Origin: Desulfovibrionaceae bacterium
GTDB lineage: Bacteria; Desulfobacterota; Desulfovibrionia; Desulfovibrionales; Desulfovibrionaceae
NCBI GenBank assembly: GCA_009783025.1
Contig: WRHY01000001.1
Span: 396,019-460,018 of the forward strand
Reading direction: 5' to 3'
DNA: 64,000 nt
A model generated the notes under the pieces. The model had not been told where the DNA came from and ran no database searches. It was given only the letters and a program-made list of their open reading frames with translations. Below, one piece after another: positions 18,553-26,932 of the stretch (within the stretch, counting starts at the first letter, position 1; every line of letters begins with the position of its first letter). A program made the translations under genes and the position numbers.

Positions 18553-19581
18553 TCATCCCAAATTTTTGAAATACCAGTCGCCCGCTTCGCGTAAGCCCTT
18601 GCGCACGTCATATCCCGGATCATAGCCGAGCAACTCGCGGGCCTTGCTGATATCGGCCAGAGAGTGGCGCACGTCCCCAGCCCGGAAATCCCGGTGCCCG
18701 GCTTCGGCCTTGGCCGCTTCCGGCCTGTGCCGGACAACCTCGTCCCGAATAAGAAGGAAGAGCTCGTTCAGGGTGGTGCGCTGGCCGAAAGCCACGTTGT
18801 ACACCTGATTCCAGGCTTCGTTCTTTTGGGCGCAGGCCGCGAGCAGGTTGGCCTGCACGCAGTTGGCGATAAAGCAGAAATCGCGCGAGGTTTCGCCGTC
18901 TCCGTTGATATGGACCGGATTTGCGCGCAGGATGTCGGCAAACCACTGGGGAATGACGGCCGCGTATGCGCCGTCGGGGTCCTGGCGCTGTCCGAAGATG
19001 TTGAAATAGCGCAGCCCGATGCTGCGGAAACCATAGGCCGAGGCAAAAACATCGGCGTACAGTTCGTTCACATACTTGGTCACGGCATAGGGGGAGAGAG
19101 GCTTGCCGATGCGATCCTCCACTTTGGGCAGGGTGGGTTCGTCCCCATAGGTGGAACTGGAAGCGGCATAGACGAAACTGCGCACGCCCGCATCCCTGGC
19201 CGCAACCAACATGTTCAGGAACCCATCGATATTGTTGCTGTTGCTTAAAATGGGATCTTCAATAGAGCGCGGCACCGAACCCAGCGCGGCTTGGTGCAAC
19301 ACGTGGTCGGATCCGACGCAGACCGAACGGCAGGTTGCCAAATCCCGGATATCGCCCTCCACGAAACGAAAGTTTTTCCAGGCCTCGGGGCTTATGGCAT
19401 CCCGGACCATGTCCAGGTTTTTGCGGTAGCCGGTAGAAAAGTTATCCAGGCCGACCACCTTTTGTCCCGCGTCGAGCAGGGACTGGACCAGGTTGGAGCC
19501 GATAAAACCTGCCGCCCCGGTGATCAGCCAGGTTTTGGGCGAGTTTTTCAAGGTGTCGAGTAAGGCGGCATAGGCGGACAT
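18553..19581 (-). CDS. UDP-GlcNAc/GalNAc(A) C4-epimerase, WbpP/TviC type
   Basis: A 342-residue short-chain dehydrogenase-type sugar epimerase. The NAD fold is [20 protein letters not shown], the catalytic area is [12 protein letters not shown] with YAVTK (Y-x3-K), and [15 protein letters not shown] follows. Throughout it tracks the WbpP/TviC group (for example [30 protein letters not shown]), which interconvert UDP-GlcNAc and UDP-GalNAc or their uronic acids for O-antigen and capsule. A polysaccharide operon lies 13 kb away. An AAGGAAC ribosome site precedes ATG 19581. Confidence 0.9.
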   Translation of the reverse strand: MSAYAALLDTLKNSPKTWLITGAAGFIGSNLVQSLLDAGQKVVGLDNFSTGYRKNLDMVRDAISPEAWKNFRFVEGDIRDLATCRSVCVGSDHVLHQAALGSVPRSIEDPILSNSNNIDGFLNMLVAARDAGVRSFVYAASSSTYGDEPTLPKVEDRIGKPLSPYAVTKYVNELYADVFASAYGFRSIGLRYFNIFGQRQDPDGAYAAVIPQWFADILRANPVHINGDGETSRDFCFIANCVQANLLAACAQKNEAWNQVYNVAFGQRTTLNELFLLIRDEVVRHRPEAAKAEAGHRDFRAGDVRHSLADISKARELLGYDPGYDVRKGLREAGDWYFKNLG

Positions 19582-19623
19582 GGGTGCGTGTTCCTTGTGC
19601 TGAAGTAAAAAACCTTACATTTC

Positions 19624-19750
19624 GGTAGCGCCTCGGTTTGTCGTCAGACGAGGAAGGCGCAGCTTTGGCCGATGGGGCTGGACTCTTACGGTCCTGCCCC
19701 GGAGGACAAAGCAAGCCTGACGAAGTATCACGGCAAACCGAGGCGCTACC
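19624..19750. repeat. Palindromic interspersed element, family A (copy A1)
   Basis: A 127-bp element with 17-bp perfect terminal arms, GGTAGCGCCTCGGTTTG and CAAACCGAGGCGCTACC. Its interior (CGTCAGACGAGGAAGGCGC ... GCAAGCCTGACGAAGTATCA) is shared with the other A copies and closest to A4. The last base of the element forms part of the TAG stop codon of the GGDEF/TPR gene at 19750. Confidence 0.9.
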
Positions 19751-22236
19751 TACATTTCACCGGCTTTGAGGCGCGCTTCCCTGGCTTCCTTGACGCGGCC
19801 CAGGGCTTCCATGGCCCTGGCCAGTTGCAGCCAGCCGCCGCGCAAGGTGGGGCGCAGGGAAACACTCTGGCGGGCAAAGGAAGCGGCCATTTCCGGGTCT
19901 TCTCCGGCGTCCAGGTACATGCCGGACAGGAGAGCCATGGCCAGGGCGTCCTGCGGGTCGTGCAGGAGCGCCTCGTGCAGGTGTTCCCGAGCTTCGTCGC
20001 TGTTGCCCTCGCTGATGCACAGGCGGGCAAAATGCCGATAGGTCAGGCTTTTGCCGCCGGGGAGCACGGCGGCCTGTTCGTACAATTGCCGGGCGGCTTT
20101 CCGATCACCGGCGCTTTCCGCCAGTTGGCCCAGACGGACAAGGGCATACAGGTGTCCGGCTTCGAGCTCAAGGCAGCGCTCATAGCATTTTCCGGCTTCA
20201 CCGGGCCGCCCTTGGGACTGGTGCATGTAGCCGAGGTTGTACATGGCCATGACATCGCCGGAATTGCAGTCCAGGGCGCGAGTAAAATGGCGCTCGGCTT
20301 CGGAATGGCGGCTCAGGCCCGCAAGACAGATGCCCAGGGAATTCCAGGCCATGCTGTTGTTCTCGTCGGCCAGTAAAGCCAGTTGGTATTCCTTGATCGC
20401 CCCGAAGGTGTCGCCCTGGCTGAAGCGTTTATCCGCGCTGATGTTCAGAGCCAGGGAGTCAAGCACGCCCACGTGCGGCCTGGGCAGGAGCATGGCGTAT
20501 TCCAGGGCCTTTTGACAGTTTTCCAGGGCGTCGGCCTTGCGAAAATCCAGACAGGGGTGCATGGCGACGCCCGCAGCCACCTCAACACCCAGACGGGAGG
20601 CAATGGCTTCGGCCAACCGGGCATATTGTCCGGCCAGGGAGGCAACGTCCGGTGAAGGGTGAAAAAAAATCAGGCTGTTCAAGCCATAGCGGCCGCCAAG
20701 AGGGGGCGGGGCGCCGGATGCGCCCGGATCTCCCAGGCTCAGGTCTTCCAGGCACAGGCGCACGGCTTCGGTCATGAAGCGGCCCGGATGTGCGCCGCCC
20801 TCCTGGGGATCATGTTCCGCCGCTGCGTCCTGTTTGGGCGCAAGGCGCAGCAGGGCCAGGGCAAAACTGTCCGTGCGTTCGCGCTCCTCGGCCCAACGAG
20901 CCAGAAAGTCGCCGTGCCGCAAAAGTCCGGTGGCCGCGTCCAGCTTCACTTCTCCGCCAGCGGTCCGGGCCAGGCTTCCCTGCTCCTCGGGCAGGAGCAC
21001 CAGATGATCGCCCGGCGCAATGTTCCAGCCGGGTTCGCCGAGGTGAATGACCTCGGCCTGGGAAACATCATCATGCACGTCCATGAGCACTATTTCGCCC
21101 TTGTACAGCGGGGTGAGCGGGTGTGCGCTTCTTTCCTGTTCCGCGCCGGCATAGCCGGTGGTCCAGACCGAAAAACGCTGGCCTTCCCGGGCGTGCATGT
21201 TGGACCCCAGACTGACCAACACCCTGGACAGGGGCAGGCTTTCCAGCACCCGGCCGCCTTCGGCCAGGATGCTGCCAAAGCCCATGACCGAATCAGCGTC
21301 GGTTCTGCCGGAAAAAGGCGTTTCCTCGGCCAGAGCGGCGGCCAGACGGGCTTTTCTGAGGATCAGGCGGGCCTGCTCCGACGGCGGACGCATGAACACG
21401 GGGCCCGCAACGTCCTGCGGGTACAGCGTGTAGCCCACGGAGGCGTAAATGCCTACCTGTTCGCGTTTGAGGGGATGGACCAGAAAGACTTTACGCATGG
21501 CCTGCACGATGTCCGCGGCCAGAGCGCGGCAGGCGCGCGGGCCCGCCGAGGGCAGGTGCACGGCAAACTCCGAATCCCCGGTACGCGCGGCCAGGGCCTG
21601 TTCCGGGCACACGGCCGCCAGGGCATCGGCCAGGGCCACCATCAGTTCGTCGGCGAACTGGTAGCCGAATTCGCGCACCACGTCGCGCAGAGCGGCCAGG
21701 CGCACCACCAGGGTGGCCAGAGAGGAACGCCGGATTTCCTCGGGCCCGCTGACCAGGCCCTCGCCGCTTCTTCCTGCGCTCAGGCTGCCGTCCGCCTGGC
21801 TGGAAGCGCCCGGAGCCGCGCGCAAGGGGTCGCGCAGGGTTTCAATTTCCCGCTCCATGCAGCGCAGCAGATAGTGCCGCGTGAACAACCCGGTCACCGG
21901 GTCGCAGAGGCTGCGTTTGTAGAGCAGGAGGTTGTCCGTAATGAGCGCGCGCAGAGCGGGCCAGTGCGGAAGCAGAGCCGTGGCGGCCTTCTGCTTGACC
22001 CCCCTGGCCACGAACACGCCGAGCATGGATCCGTCTTCTCCGGTCAAGGGCAGCAGGAGCTTGTTTTCTCCGGCGACCCATGCGGCATCGCTGTCATCAC
22101 TGGTGCGTGGAAAATGCATGCTGTGGCTGGTAAAGGGAAAAAGCGAACCCACGGCGTCCACAAGGCGCTGTTCAAAAACAATCATGTCCTTGCGGGACAG
22201 GTCTATCCTGTGTCCGGTTTCTCCTGCTCTGATCAT
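19750..22236 (-). CDS. Degenerate GGDEF domains fused to C-terminal TPR repeats
   Basis: An 828-residue cytosolic protein. A first GGDEF-like domain begins DPVTGLFTRHYLLRCMERE and has GDSEF (about residue 217) in place of GGDEF. A second begins LDAATGLLRHGDFLARW and has only a degenerate core (LGGRYGLNSLIFF). The C-terminal 230 residues are tetratricopeptide repeats (AWNSLGICLAGLSRHSEAER, AMYNLGYMHQSQGRPGEAGK, ALVRLGQLAESAGDRKAARQ). Diguanylate cyclase activity is unlikely given the lost signature residues; c-di-GMP binding or scaffolding is possible. It follows the aminotransferase by 9 bp. Its stop codon abuts repeat A1. Confidence 0.8.
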   Translation of the reverse strand: MIRAGETGHRIDLSRKDMIVFEQRLVDAVGSLFPFTSHSMHFPRTSDDSDAAWVAGENKLLLPLTGEDGSMLGVFVARGVKQKAATALLPHWPALRALITDNLLLYKRSLCDPVTGLFTRHYLLRCMEREIETLRDPLRAAPGASSQADGSLSAGRSGEGLVSGPEEIRRSSLATLVVRLAALRDVVREFGYQFADELMVALADALAAVCPEQALAARTGDSEFAVHLPSAGPRACRALAADIVQAMRKVFLVHPLKREQVGIYASVGYTLYPQDVAGPVFMRPPSEQARLILRKARLAAALAEETPFSGRTDADSVMGFGSILAEGGRVLESLPLSRVLVSLGSNMHAREGQRFSVWTTGYAGAEQERSAHPLTPLYKGEIVLMDVHDDVSQAEVIHLGEPGWNIAPGDHLVLLPEEQGSLARTAGGEVKLDAATGLLRHGDFLARWAEERERTDSFALALLRLAPKQDAAAEHDPQEGGAHPGRFMTEAVRLCLEDLSLGDPGASGAPPPLGGRYGLNSLIFFHPSPDVASLAGQYARLAEAIASRLGVEVAAGVAMHPCLDFRKADALENCQKALEYAMLLPRPHVGVLDSLALNISADKRFSQGDTFGAIKEYQLALLADENNSMAWNSLGICLAGLSRHSEAERHFTRALDCNSGDVMAMYNLGYMHQSQGRPGEAGKCYERCLELEAGHLYALVRLGQLAESAGDRKAARQLYEQAAVLPGGKSLTYRHFARLCISEGNSDEAREHLHEALLHDPQDALAMALLSGMYLDAGEDPEMAASFARQSVSLRPTLRGGWLQLARAMEALGRVKEAREARLKAGEM

Positions 22237-22245
22237 GACCCAAGC

Positions 22246-23421
22246 CTACTTGCGGAACAGAACCTGTTCTATGCGCTTCAGGGCCTTTTCCAGGATTTCG
22301 TCGCTGGTGGCAAAGGAAATCCGGATGCAGCGATCATCGCCGAAGGCGGCGCCCGGCACCAGGGCCACGCCCGCGTCATCCAGAAGAGCAGTGCACAGGG
22401 AGGTGGAATCGGGGAAGCGCGCGCTGTAGTGGCGGTGCACGTCCGGGAAGATGTAGAATGCGCCCTGGGGCTTGGGGCAGACCACATCGGGCCAGGAGGA
22501 GACAATCTCGTAAGCCAGATCGCGGCGGCGCTCAAAAGCCACGCGCATGGCGTCGGCATCGGCAAAGCCGCCGGTCAGCGCTGCCAGAGCCGCCTTTTGC
22601 GCTATGGAGCAGACATTGGATGTGGCCTGGCCCTGCAAGCTGGACATGGCCTTGCTCAAGGCCGCGTCAGCTAAGGAATAGCCCACGCGCCAGCCGGTCA
22701 TGGCAAAGGTCTTGGCCACGCCGTTCACAATCACAAAGCGGTTCGGGTATTTTTTCCACCAGGAGCACAGGCTCACGGACTCCGTGTCGCCAAAGACGAG
22801 ACGGTCGTAAATTTCGTCGGAAAGAACAATGATGTCTTTGTCCACGGCCCACTGGGCAATGGCGTCGGCCTCGGCCCTGGTGTAACAGGCGCCCGTGGGG
22901 TTGGAGGGAGAGTTGAGCACGAGGACGCGCGTCTTTGGAGTCACGTTGTTTTCAAGATCAACCGGGGTGATCTTGAAGCCTTTTTCCGGATTGGCCGCAA
23001 TGATTACCGGCTTGGCCCCGGCCAGTTCCACCTGGGCCGGATAGCTGATCCAGTACGGCGCGGGAATGAGCACATGGTCCCCGGGGTTCAAAAGGGCCTG
23101 GAAGACGTTGTAAATGCTGTGCTTGCCGCCGTTGCTGACCACAATATGTTCCGGAGCGGCTCCCGCGTCATACTGGGAATTGAAGTATCCGGCCGCCGCC
23201 GCGCGAAGTTCCGGTATGCCGGGCACAGCGGTATAGCGGGTGAAGCCCTCGTCAATGGCCTTTTTGGCGGCCTCGCAGATATGCTTCGGAGTGGGAAAAT
23301 CCGGTTCGCCAACGGACAAGCTGAGAATGTCCTTGCCCTGGGCTTTAAGTTCCTGCGCCTTGGCGGTGACGGCAAGGGTCGCCGGGGGCTTGAGTTGCGA
23401 CACGCGATCAGCAAGTTTCAT
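22246..23421 (-). CDS. PLP-dependent aspartate aminotransferase-type enzyme
   Basis: A 391-residue fold-type I aminotransferase of the AspB/AspC class. Features are LSVGEPDFPTPKHICEAAKK, the NSPSNPTGA motif (170-177), DEIYDRLVF and the PLP lysine K237 in NGVAKTFAMTGWRVGYS, plus the substrate-carboxylate arginine region CIRISFATSDEIL. It probably converts aspartate and 2-oxoglutarate to oxaloacetate and glutamate; closely related enzymes use other amino acids. ATG 23421 has GAGGAG upstream, which rules out the longer frame to 23472. Confidence 0.92.
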   Translation of the reverse strand: MKLADRVSQLKPPATLAVTAKAQELKAQGKDILSLSVGEPDFPTPKHICEAAKKAIDEGFTRYTAVPGIPELRAAAAGYFNSQYDAGAAPEHIVVSNGGKHSIYNVFQALLNPGDHVLIPAPYWISYPAQVELAGAKPVIIAANPEKGFKITPVDLENNVTPKTRVLVLNSPSNPTGACYTRAEADAIAQWAVDKDIIVLSDEIYDRLVFGDTESVSLCSWWKKYPNRFVIVNGVAKTFAMTGWRVGYSLADAALSKAMSSLQGQATSNVCSIAQKAALAALTGGFADADAMRVAFERRRDLAYEIVSSWPDVVCPKPQGAFYIFPDVHRHYSARFPDSTSLCTALLDDAGVALVPGAAFGDDRCIRISFATSDEILEKALKRIEQVLFRK

Positions 23422-23540
23422 ACGGATGCTCCTCACAAATGGTATTTCAGGCTTGAGACGGTATGAGAACAAATGAGCTTAAAAGCAAGCAACGTAAGCG
23501 TGGAATGCTATAGCAGGTTCCTTCGGGACTGTAAATTATG

Positions 23541-23559
23541 GGCCAAACTGAGGCGCGAC
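23541..23559. repeat. Solo terminal-arm remnant of family A
   Basis: GGCCAAACTGAGGCGCGACC closely matches the right arm of family A (GCCAAACTGAGGCACTACC) in the 208-bp gap between the aminotransferase and the RND pump. No left arm is seen nearby. A 31-codon frame (23538-23633) whose TGA overlaps the pump ATG runs through it and may be a translated leader. Confidence 0.45.
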
Positions 23560-23629
23560 CGCTCTGGACAGGCTTGTGTCCGTGCGGTACTATCGAAGCT
23601 ATATTACCAAAAATCCGGCAACCTACGGC

Positions 23630-26600
23630 ATGAATATATCCGCGCCCTTTATCTCCCGCCCCGTGGGCACCACCCTGCTTACCCTGGCCATTGCCCTGGT
23701 GGGTATTGTCGCTTACGCGCTGTTGCCGGTTTCCCCGCTGCCCCAAGTGGACTTCGCCACCATCAGGGTATCGGCAAGCCTGCCCGGCGCCAGTCCGGAA
23801 ACCATGGCCGCCACCGTGGCCACGCCTCTGGAGCGCACGTTGGGGCGCATCGCGGGCATCTCGGAAATGACCTCCACCAGTTCCCAGGGCAGTACCAGCA
23901 TTGTCCTGCAATTTGAGTTGGACCGGGACATTGACGGGGCCGCGCGCGACGTGCAGGCCGCCATCAACGCGGCCAGGGCCATTCTGCCCACCATGCCGCG
24001 CAATCCGAGCTACTGGAAAATGAACCCGTCCGATTCTCCGATCATGGTCATAGGCCTGACCTCGGACGCCATGACCAAGGCCGGGTTGTATGATATTGCG
24101 TCCACGGTCTTCAAGCAGAAGCTGTCCCAGGTTTACGGGGTGGGAGAGGTCAGCGTGGGCGGGGGGGCTCTGCCTGCCGTGCGGGTGGAGATTAATCCCG
24201 GATTTTTGCAGAGCAGGGATATTTCTCTGGAAGACGCGCGCGCGGCCATTGCCGGGGCCAATGTCAACATGCCCAAGGGCATTCTGGATGACGGAGAAAC
24301 ACAGTGGTTTGTCGGGGCCAATGATCAATTGCGCACGGCCGAGGACTTCGCTCCGATAATCATCCGGCACCACAACGGCGCTACCCTGCGTCTGTCCGAC
24401 GTGGCCGACGTGGATGACAGCGTGGAAGACGTGCGCAACGTGGGTTATGTGAATGGCAAGCCCGCTGTATTGCTGATCATCTATAAACAGCCGGGCGCGA
24501 ATATCATCGAGACCGTGCGCCGTGTGCGCAGTGCCTTGCCTACCTTGCGCTCCTGGATGCCGGAAAGCGTCGATTTCACCATTGTCATGGACCGCTCTCC
24601 TTCCATTGCCGCCTCGGTGCGGGAAGTGGAAAACGCGCTGCTCATTTCCATGTTCCTGGTCGTGCTGGTGGTCTACCTGTTTCTGCGCAACGGCAGGGCC
24701 ACGTTTATTCCGGCCGTGGCCGTGCCCGTGTCCCTGCTCGGCACCTTTGGGGTCATGTATCTGTTCGGATACAGCTTGAACCACCTTTCCCTCATGGCTC
24801 TGACCGTGGCCACGGGCTTTGTGGTGGACGACGCCATTGTGGTGACGGAGAACATTGTCCGGCACATGGAAGACGGCGTGCCGCCGGTCAGGGCCGCCTA
24901 TTTGGGCAGCCGGGAGGTGGCGTTCACGGTCATGTCCATCAGTTTTTCCCTGATTGCGGTTTTCATCCCTATTTTGGGCATGGGCGGCATTTTGGGCAGG
25001 CTGTTCAAGGAATTTGCGGTCACCCTCTCGGCGGCCGTGCTGGTATCGCTGGTGGTGTCGCTGGTGGTTACGCCCATGATGTGCGCTCAGTTGCTGCGGC
25101 CCGAGGCCGGGCCTTTGCCGCCTGAGCCGGAAAAAGCCCGCTTTCCCACGTTCATGGGCCGGGCCGTCAGGAGCGTTTCCAGGGGTGCTTCCCGGTTGAT
25201 CCGCTTGTGGGGCGATTTTATGGATTGGCTGCACGAAAGCTACGCGCGTACCCTGGCCGTGGTTCTGCGCCATAAATTCTTGACCCTGCTGACCTTGCTC
25301 CTGACTATCGGCTGCAACATCTACCTGTATGTCATTGTGCCCAAGGGGTTTTTTCCGCAACAGGATGTGGGGCAGATTTTCGGCATGATCCGGGCTGATC
25401 AGAGCATCTCCTTTCAGGCCATGCAGCCCAAGCTGGAAGCCCTGATGGACATTGTGAGCAAACATCCGGGGGTCAATGCCGTGGGCGGATTCACCGGCGG
25501 CGCCCAGCGCAATTCGGGCATGGTGTTCATCAACCTCAAGCCCGCCAGAGAACGCAAACAGAGCATGGAGCAGGTGATTAACGAACTGCGCGAACAGCTT
25601 GCCGTGGTGCCGGGCGGGGAACTGTTCCTCAATCCCATGCAGGATCTGCGCATGGGCGGCCGTCGTACCCGCGCGGCCTATCAGTATACCCTGCAAAGCG
25701 ACGATCTGGCGTTGCTGCGCCAGTGGACGCCGCGTATCACCCAGGCCTTCCAGGACATACCGGGCATGGCGGATGTGAACTCGGATCAGGAAACGCGCGG
25801 CCTGCAAACCATGGTTACCGTGGACCGGGACGTAATCGCCCGTCTCGGCGTTACCCAGAAGCAGGTGGATACCGCCCTGGGCCTGGCCTTCGGCCAGAGT
25901 CTGGCTTCAACCATATACACCGGCGGCAACCAGTACCGGGTGGTCATGGAGTTTGCCCCGGAATACCTGCAGGGGCCGGAAGGCCTGTTCTATCTCTATG
26001 TGCCTTCGGGCGGGAGCACGGTTGCCGTGCCCGCGTTCATGAGCACCGGAATCAGCGGCAACACGGCCAGCACTTCGGCCGCAAGCGGGGCTGGCGCTGC
26101 CGCCGGGGAACACCCCCTGGTCCCCTTGAGCGCTTTTTCCTCCTTTGAGCCTACGCTCACAGCCCTGTCCGTGTCGCACCAGTCCCAGTTCACGGCTTCG
26201 ACCATTTCCTTCAACCTGCTGCCCGGCGTGGCCCTGTCCGACGTGCAGGAGCAGATAGAAGCAACCATGCTCCGCCTGGGCGTGCCCGAGACCGTGCGCG
26301 GCAGCTTCCAGGGCACGGCGGGCGCCTTTGCCAGATCCATGAGCGATCAGCCGCTCCTGATTCTCGCGGCCGTCGTGACTCTGTATATTGTGCTCGGCGT
26401 GCTGTATGAAAGCCTGATCCACCCGCTGACCATTCTGTCCACACTGCCCTCGGCGGGCATGGGCGCCATCCTGGGGCTGATGCTCTTTGGCGCGGAATTC
26501 ACGGTCATTGCCTTTATCGGGGTGCTGCTGCTGGCGGGTATTGTCAAAAAGAACGCCATCATGATGATCGATTTCGCTGTCGAAGCCCGGCGCAGCGAGG

Positions 26601-26932
26601 GGCTTTCCGCCCTGGACGCCATTTACAAGGCCTGTCTGCTGCGCTTCAGGCCGATCATGATGACCACCATGGCCGCGGTGGGCGGGGCCGTTCCCCTGAT
26701 GCTGGGCAGCGGGGACGGCGCGGAAATCCGCACGCCCCTGGGCATTACCATTGTGGGCGGGTTGCTTGTGAGCCAACTGCTGACCCTGTACACGACTCCG
26801 GTGGTCTATCTCTACCTGGATCGGTTCAGCCGCGAAAACAAGACTGCTGAACGGGCGCGGTTGCGGGACCGGCAGCAGCAGGACTCATGGAGGGGCTCTG
26901 CCCCAATACTACAGGAGCTGACCTTACAATGA
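23630..26932 (+). CDS. RND-family multidrug efflux transporter (MdtB/MuxB-like)
   Basis: A 1100-residue inner-membrane RND pump. The N-terminal helix is ISAPFISRPVGTTLLTLAIA. The first porter loop begins PLPQVDFATIRVSASLPGAS. TM4 has the proton-relay pair in GFVVDDAIVVTENIVRHMED. The second half contains the long loop RNSGMVFINLKPARERKQSM and the TM10 lysine region GIVKKNAIMMIDFAVEARR. ATG 23630 is chosen (MNISAPF); an upstream GTG would add 18 residues. Cognate pumps are normally preceded by a membrane fusion protein gene; none is present. The outer-membrane channel gene overlaps its stop codon. The C-terminus (SWRGSAPILQELTLQ) runs through a small GGGGCTCTGCCCC palindrome. Confidence 0.95.
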   Translation: MNISAPFISRPVGTTLLTLAIALVGIVAYALLPVSPLPQVDFATIRVSASLPGASPETMAATVATPLERTLGRIAGISEMTSTSSQGSTSIVLQFELDRDIDGAARDVQAAINAARAILPTMPRNPSYWKMNPSDSPIMVIGLTSDAMTKAGLYDIASTVFKQKLSQVYGVGEVSVGGGALPAVRVEINPGFLQSRDISLEDARAAIAGANVNMPKGILDDGETQWFVGANDQLRTAEDFAPIIIRHHNGATLRLSDVADVDDSVEDVRNVGYVNGKPAVLLIIYKQPGANIIETVRRVRSALPTLRSWMPESVDFTIVMDRSPSIAASVREVENALLISMFLVVLVVYLFLRNGRATFIPAVAVPVSLLGTFGVMYLFGYSLNHLSLMALTVATGFVVDDAIVVTENIVRHMEDGVPPVRAAYLGSREVAFTVMSISFSLIAVFIPILGMGGILGRLFKEFAVTLSAAVLVSLVVSLVVTPMMCAQLLRPEAGPLPPEPEKARFPTFMGRAVRSVSRGASRLIRLWGDFMDWLHESYARTLAVVLRHKFLTLLTLLLTIGCNIYLYVIVPKGFFPQQDVGQIFGMIRADQSISFQAMQPKLEALMDIVSKHPGVNAVGGFTGGAQRNSGMVFINLKPARERKQSMEQVINELREQLAVVPGGELFLNPMQDLRMGGRRTRAAYQYTLQSDDLALLRQWTPRITQAFQDIPGMADVNSDQETRGLQTMVTVDRDVIARLGVTQKQVDTALGLAFGQSLASTIYTGGNQYRVVMEFAPEYLQGPEGLFYLYVPSGGSTVAVPAFMSTGISGNTASTSAASGAGAAAGEHPLVPLSAFSSFEPTLTALSVSHQSQFTASTISFNLLPGVALSDVQEQIEATMLRLGVPETVRGSFQGTAGAFARSMSDQPLLILAAVVTLYIVLGVLYESLIHPLTILSTLPSAGMGAILGLMLFGAEFTVIAFIGVLLLAGIVKKNAIMMIDFAVEARRSEGLSALDAIYKACLLRFRPIMMTTMAAVGGAVPLMLGSGDGAEIRTPLGITIVGGLLVSQLLTLYTTPVVYLYLDRFSRENKTAERARLRDRQQQDSWRGSAPILQELTLQ

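Noticed and set aside
20659..22674. Long + strand frame opposite the GGDEF/TPR gene
   Set aside because: Antisense shadow; composition is repetitive and overlaps two recognised genes.
23538..23633. 31-codon frame overlapping the RND start (TGA/ATG)
   Set aside because: Could be a leader or a remnant of a fusion protein, but it contains a repeat-arm fragment and has no resemblance to MdtA/HlyD ends; not called as a gene.
23447..25807. Very long minus-strand frame (786 codons) opposite the RND pump
   Set aside because: It is a shadow of the GC-rich RND gene; the translation is rich in His, Gly and Gln with no domain, and the + strand protein is a clear family member.
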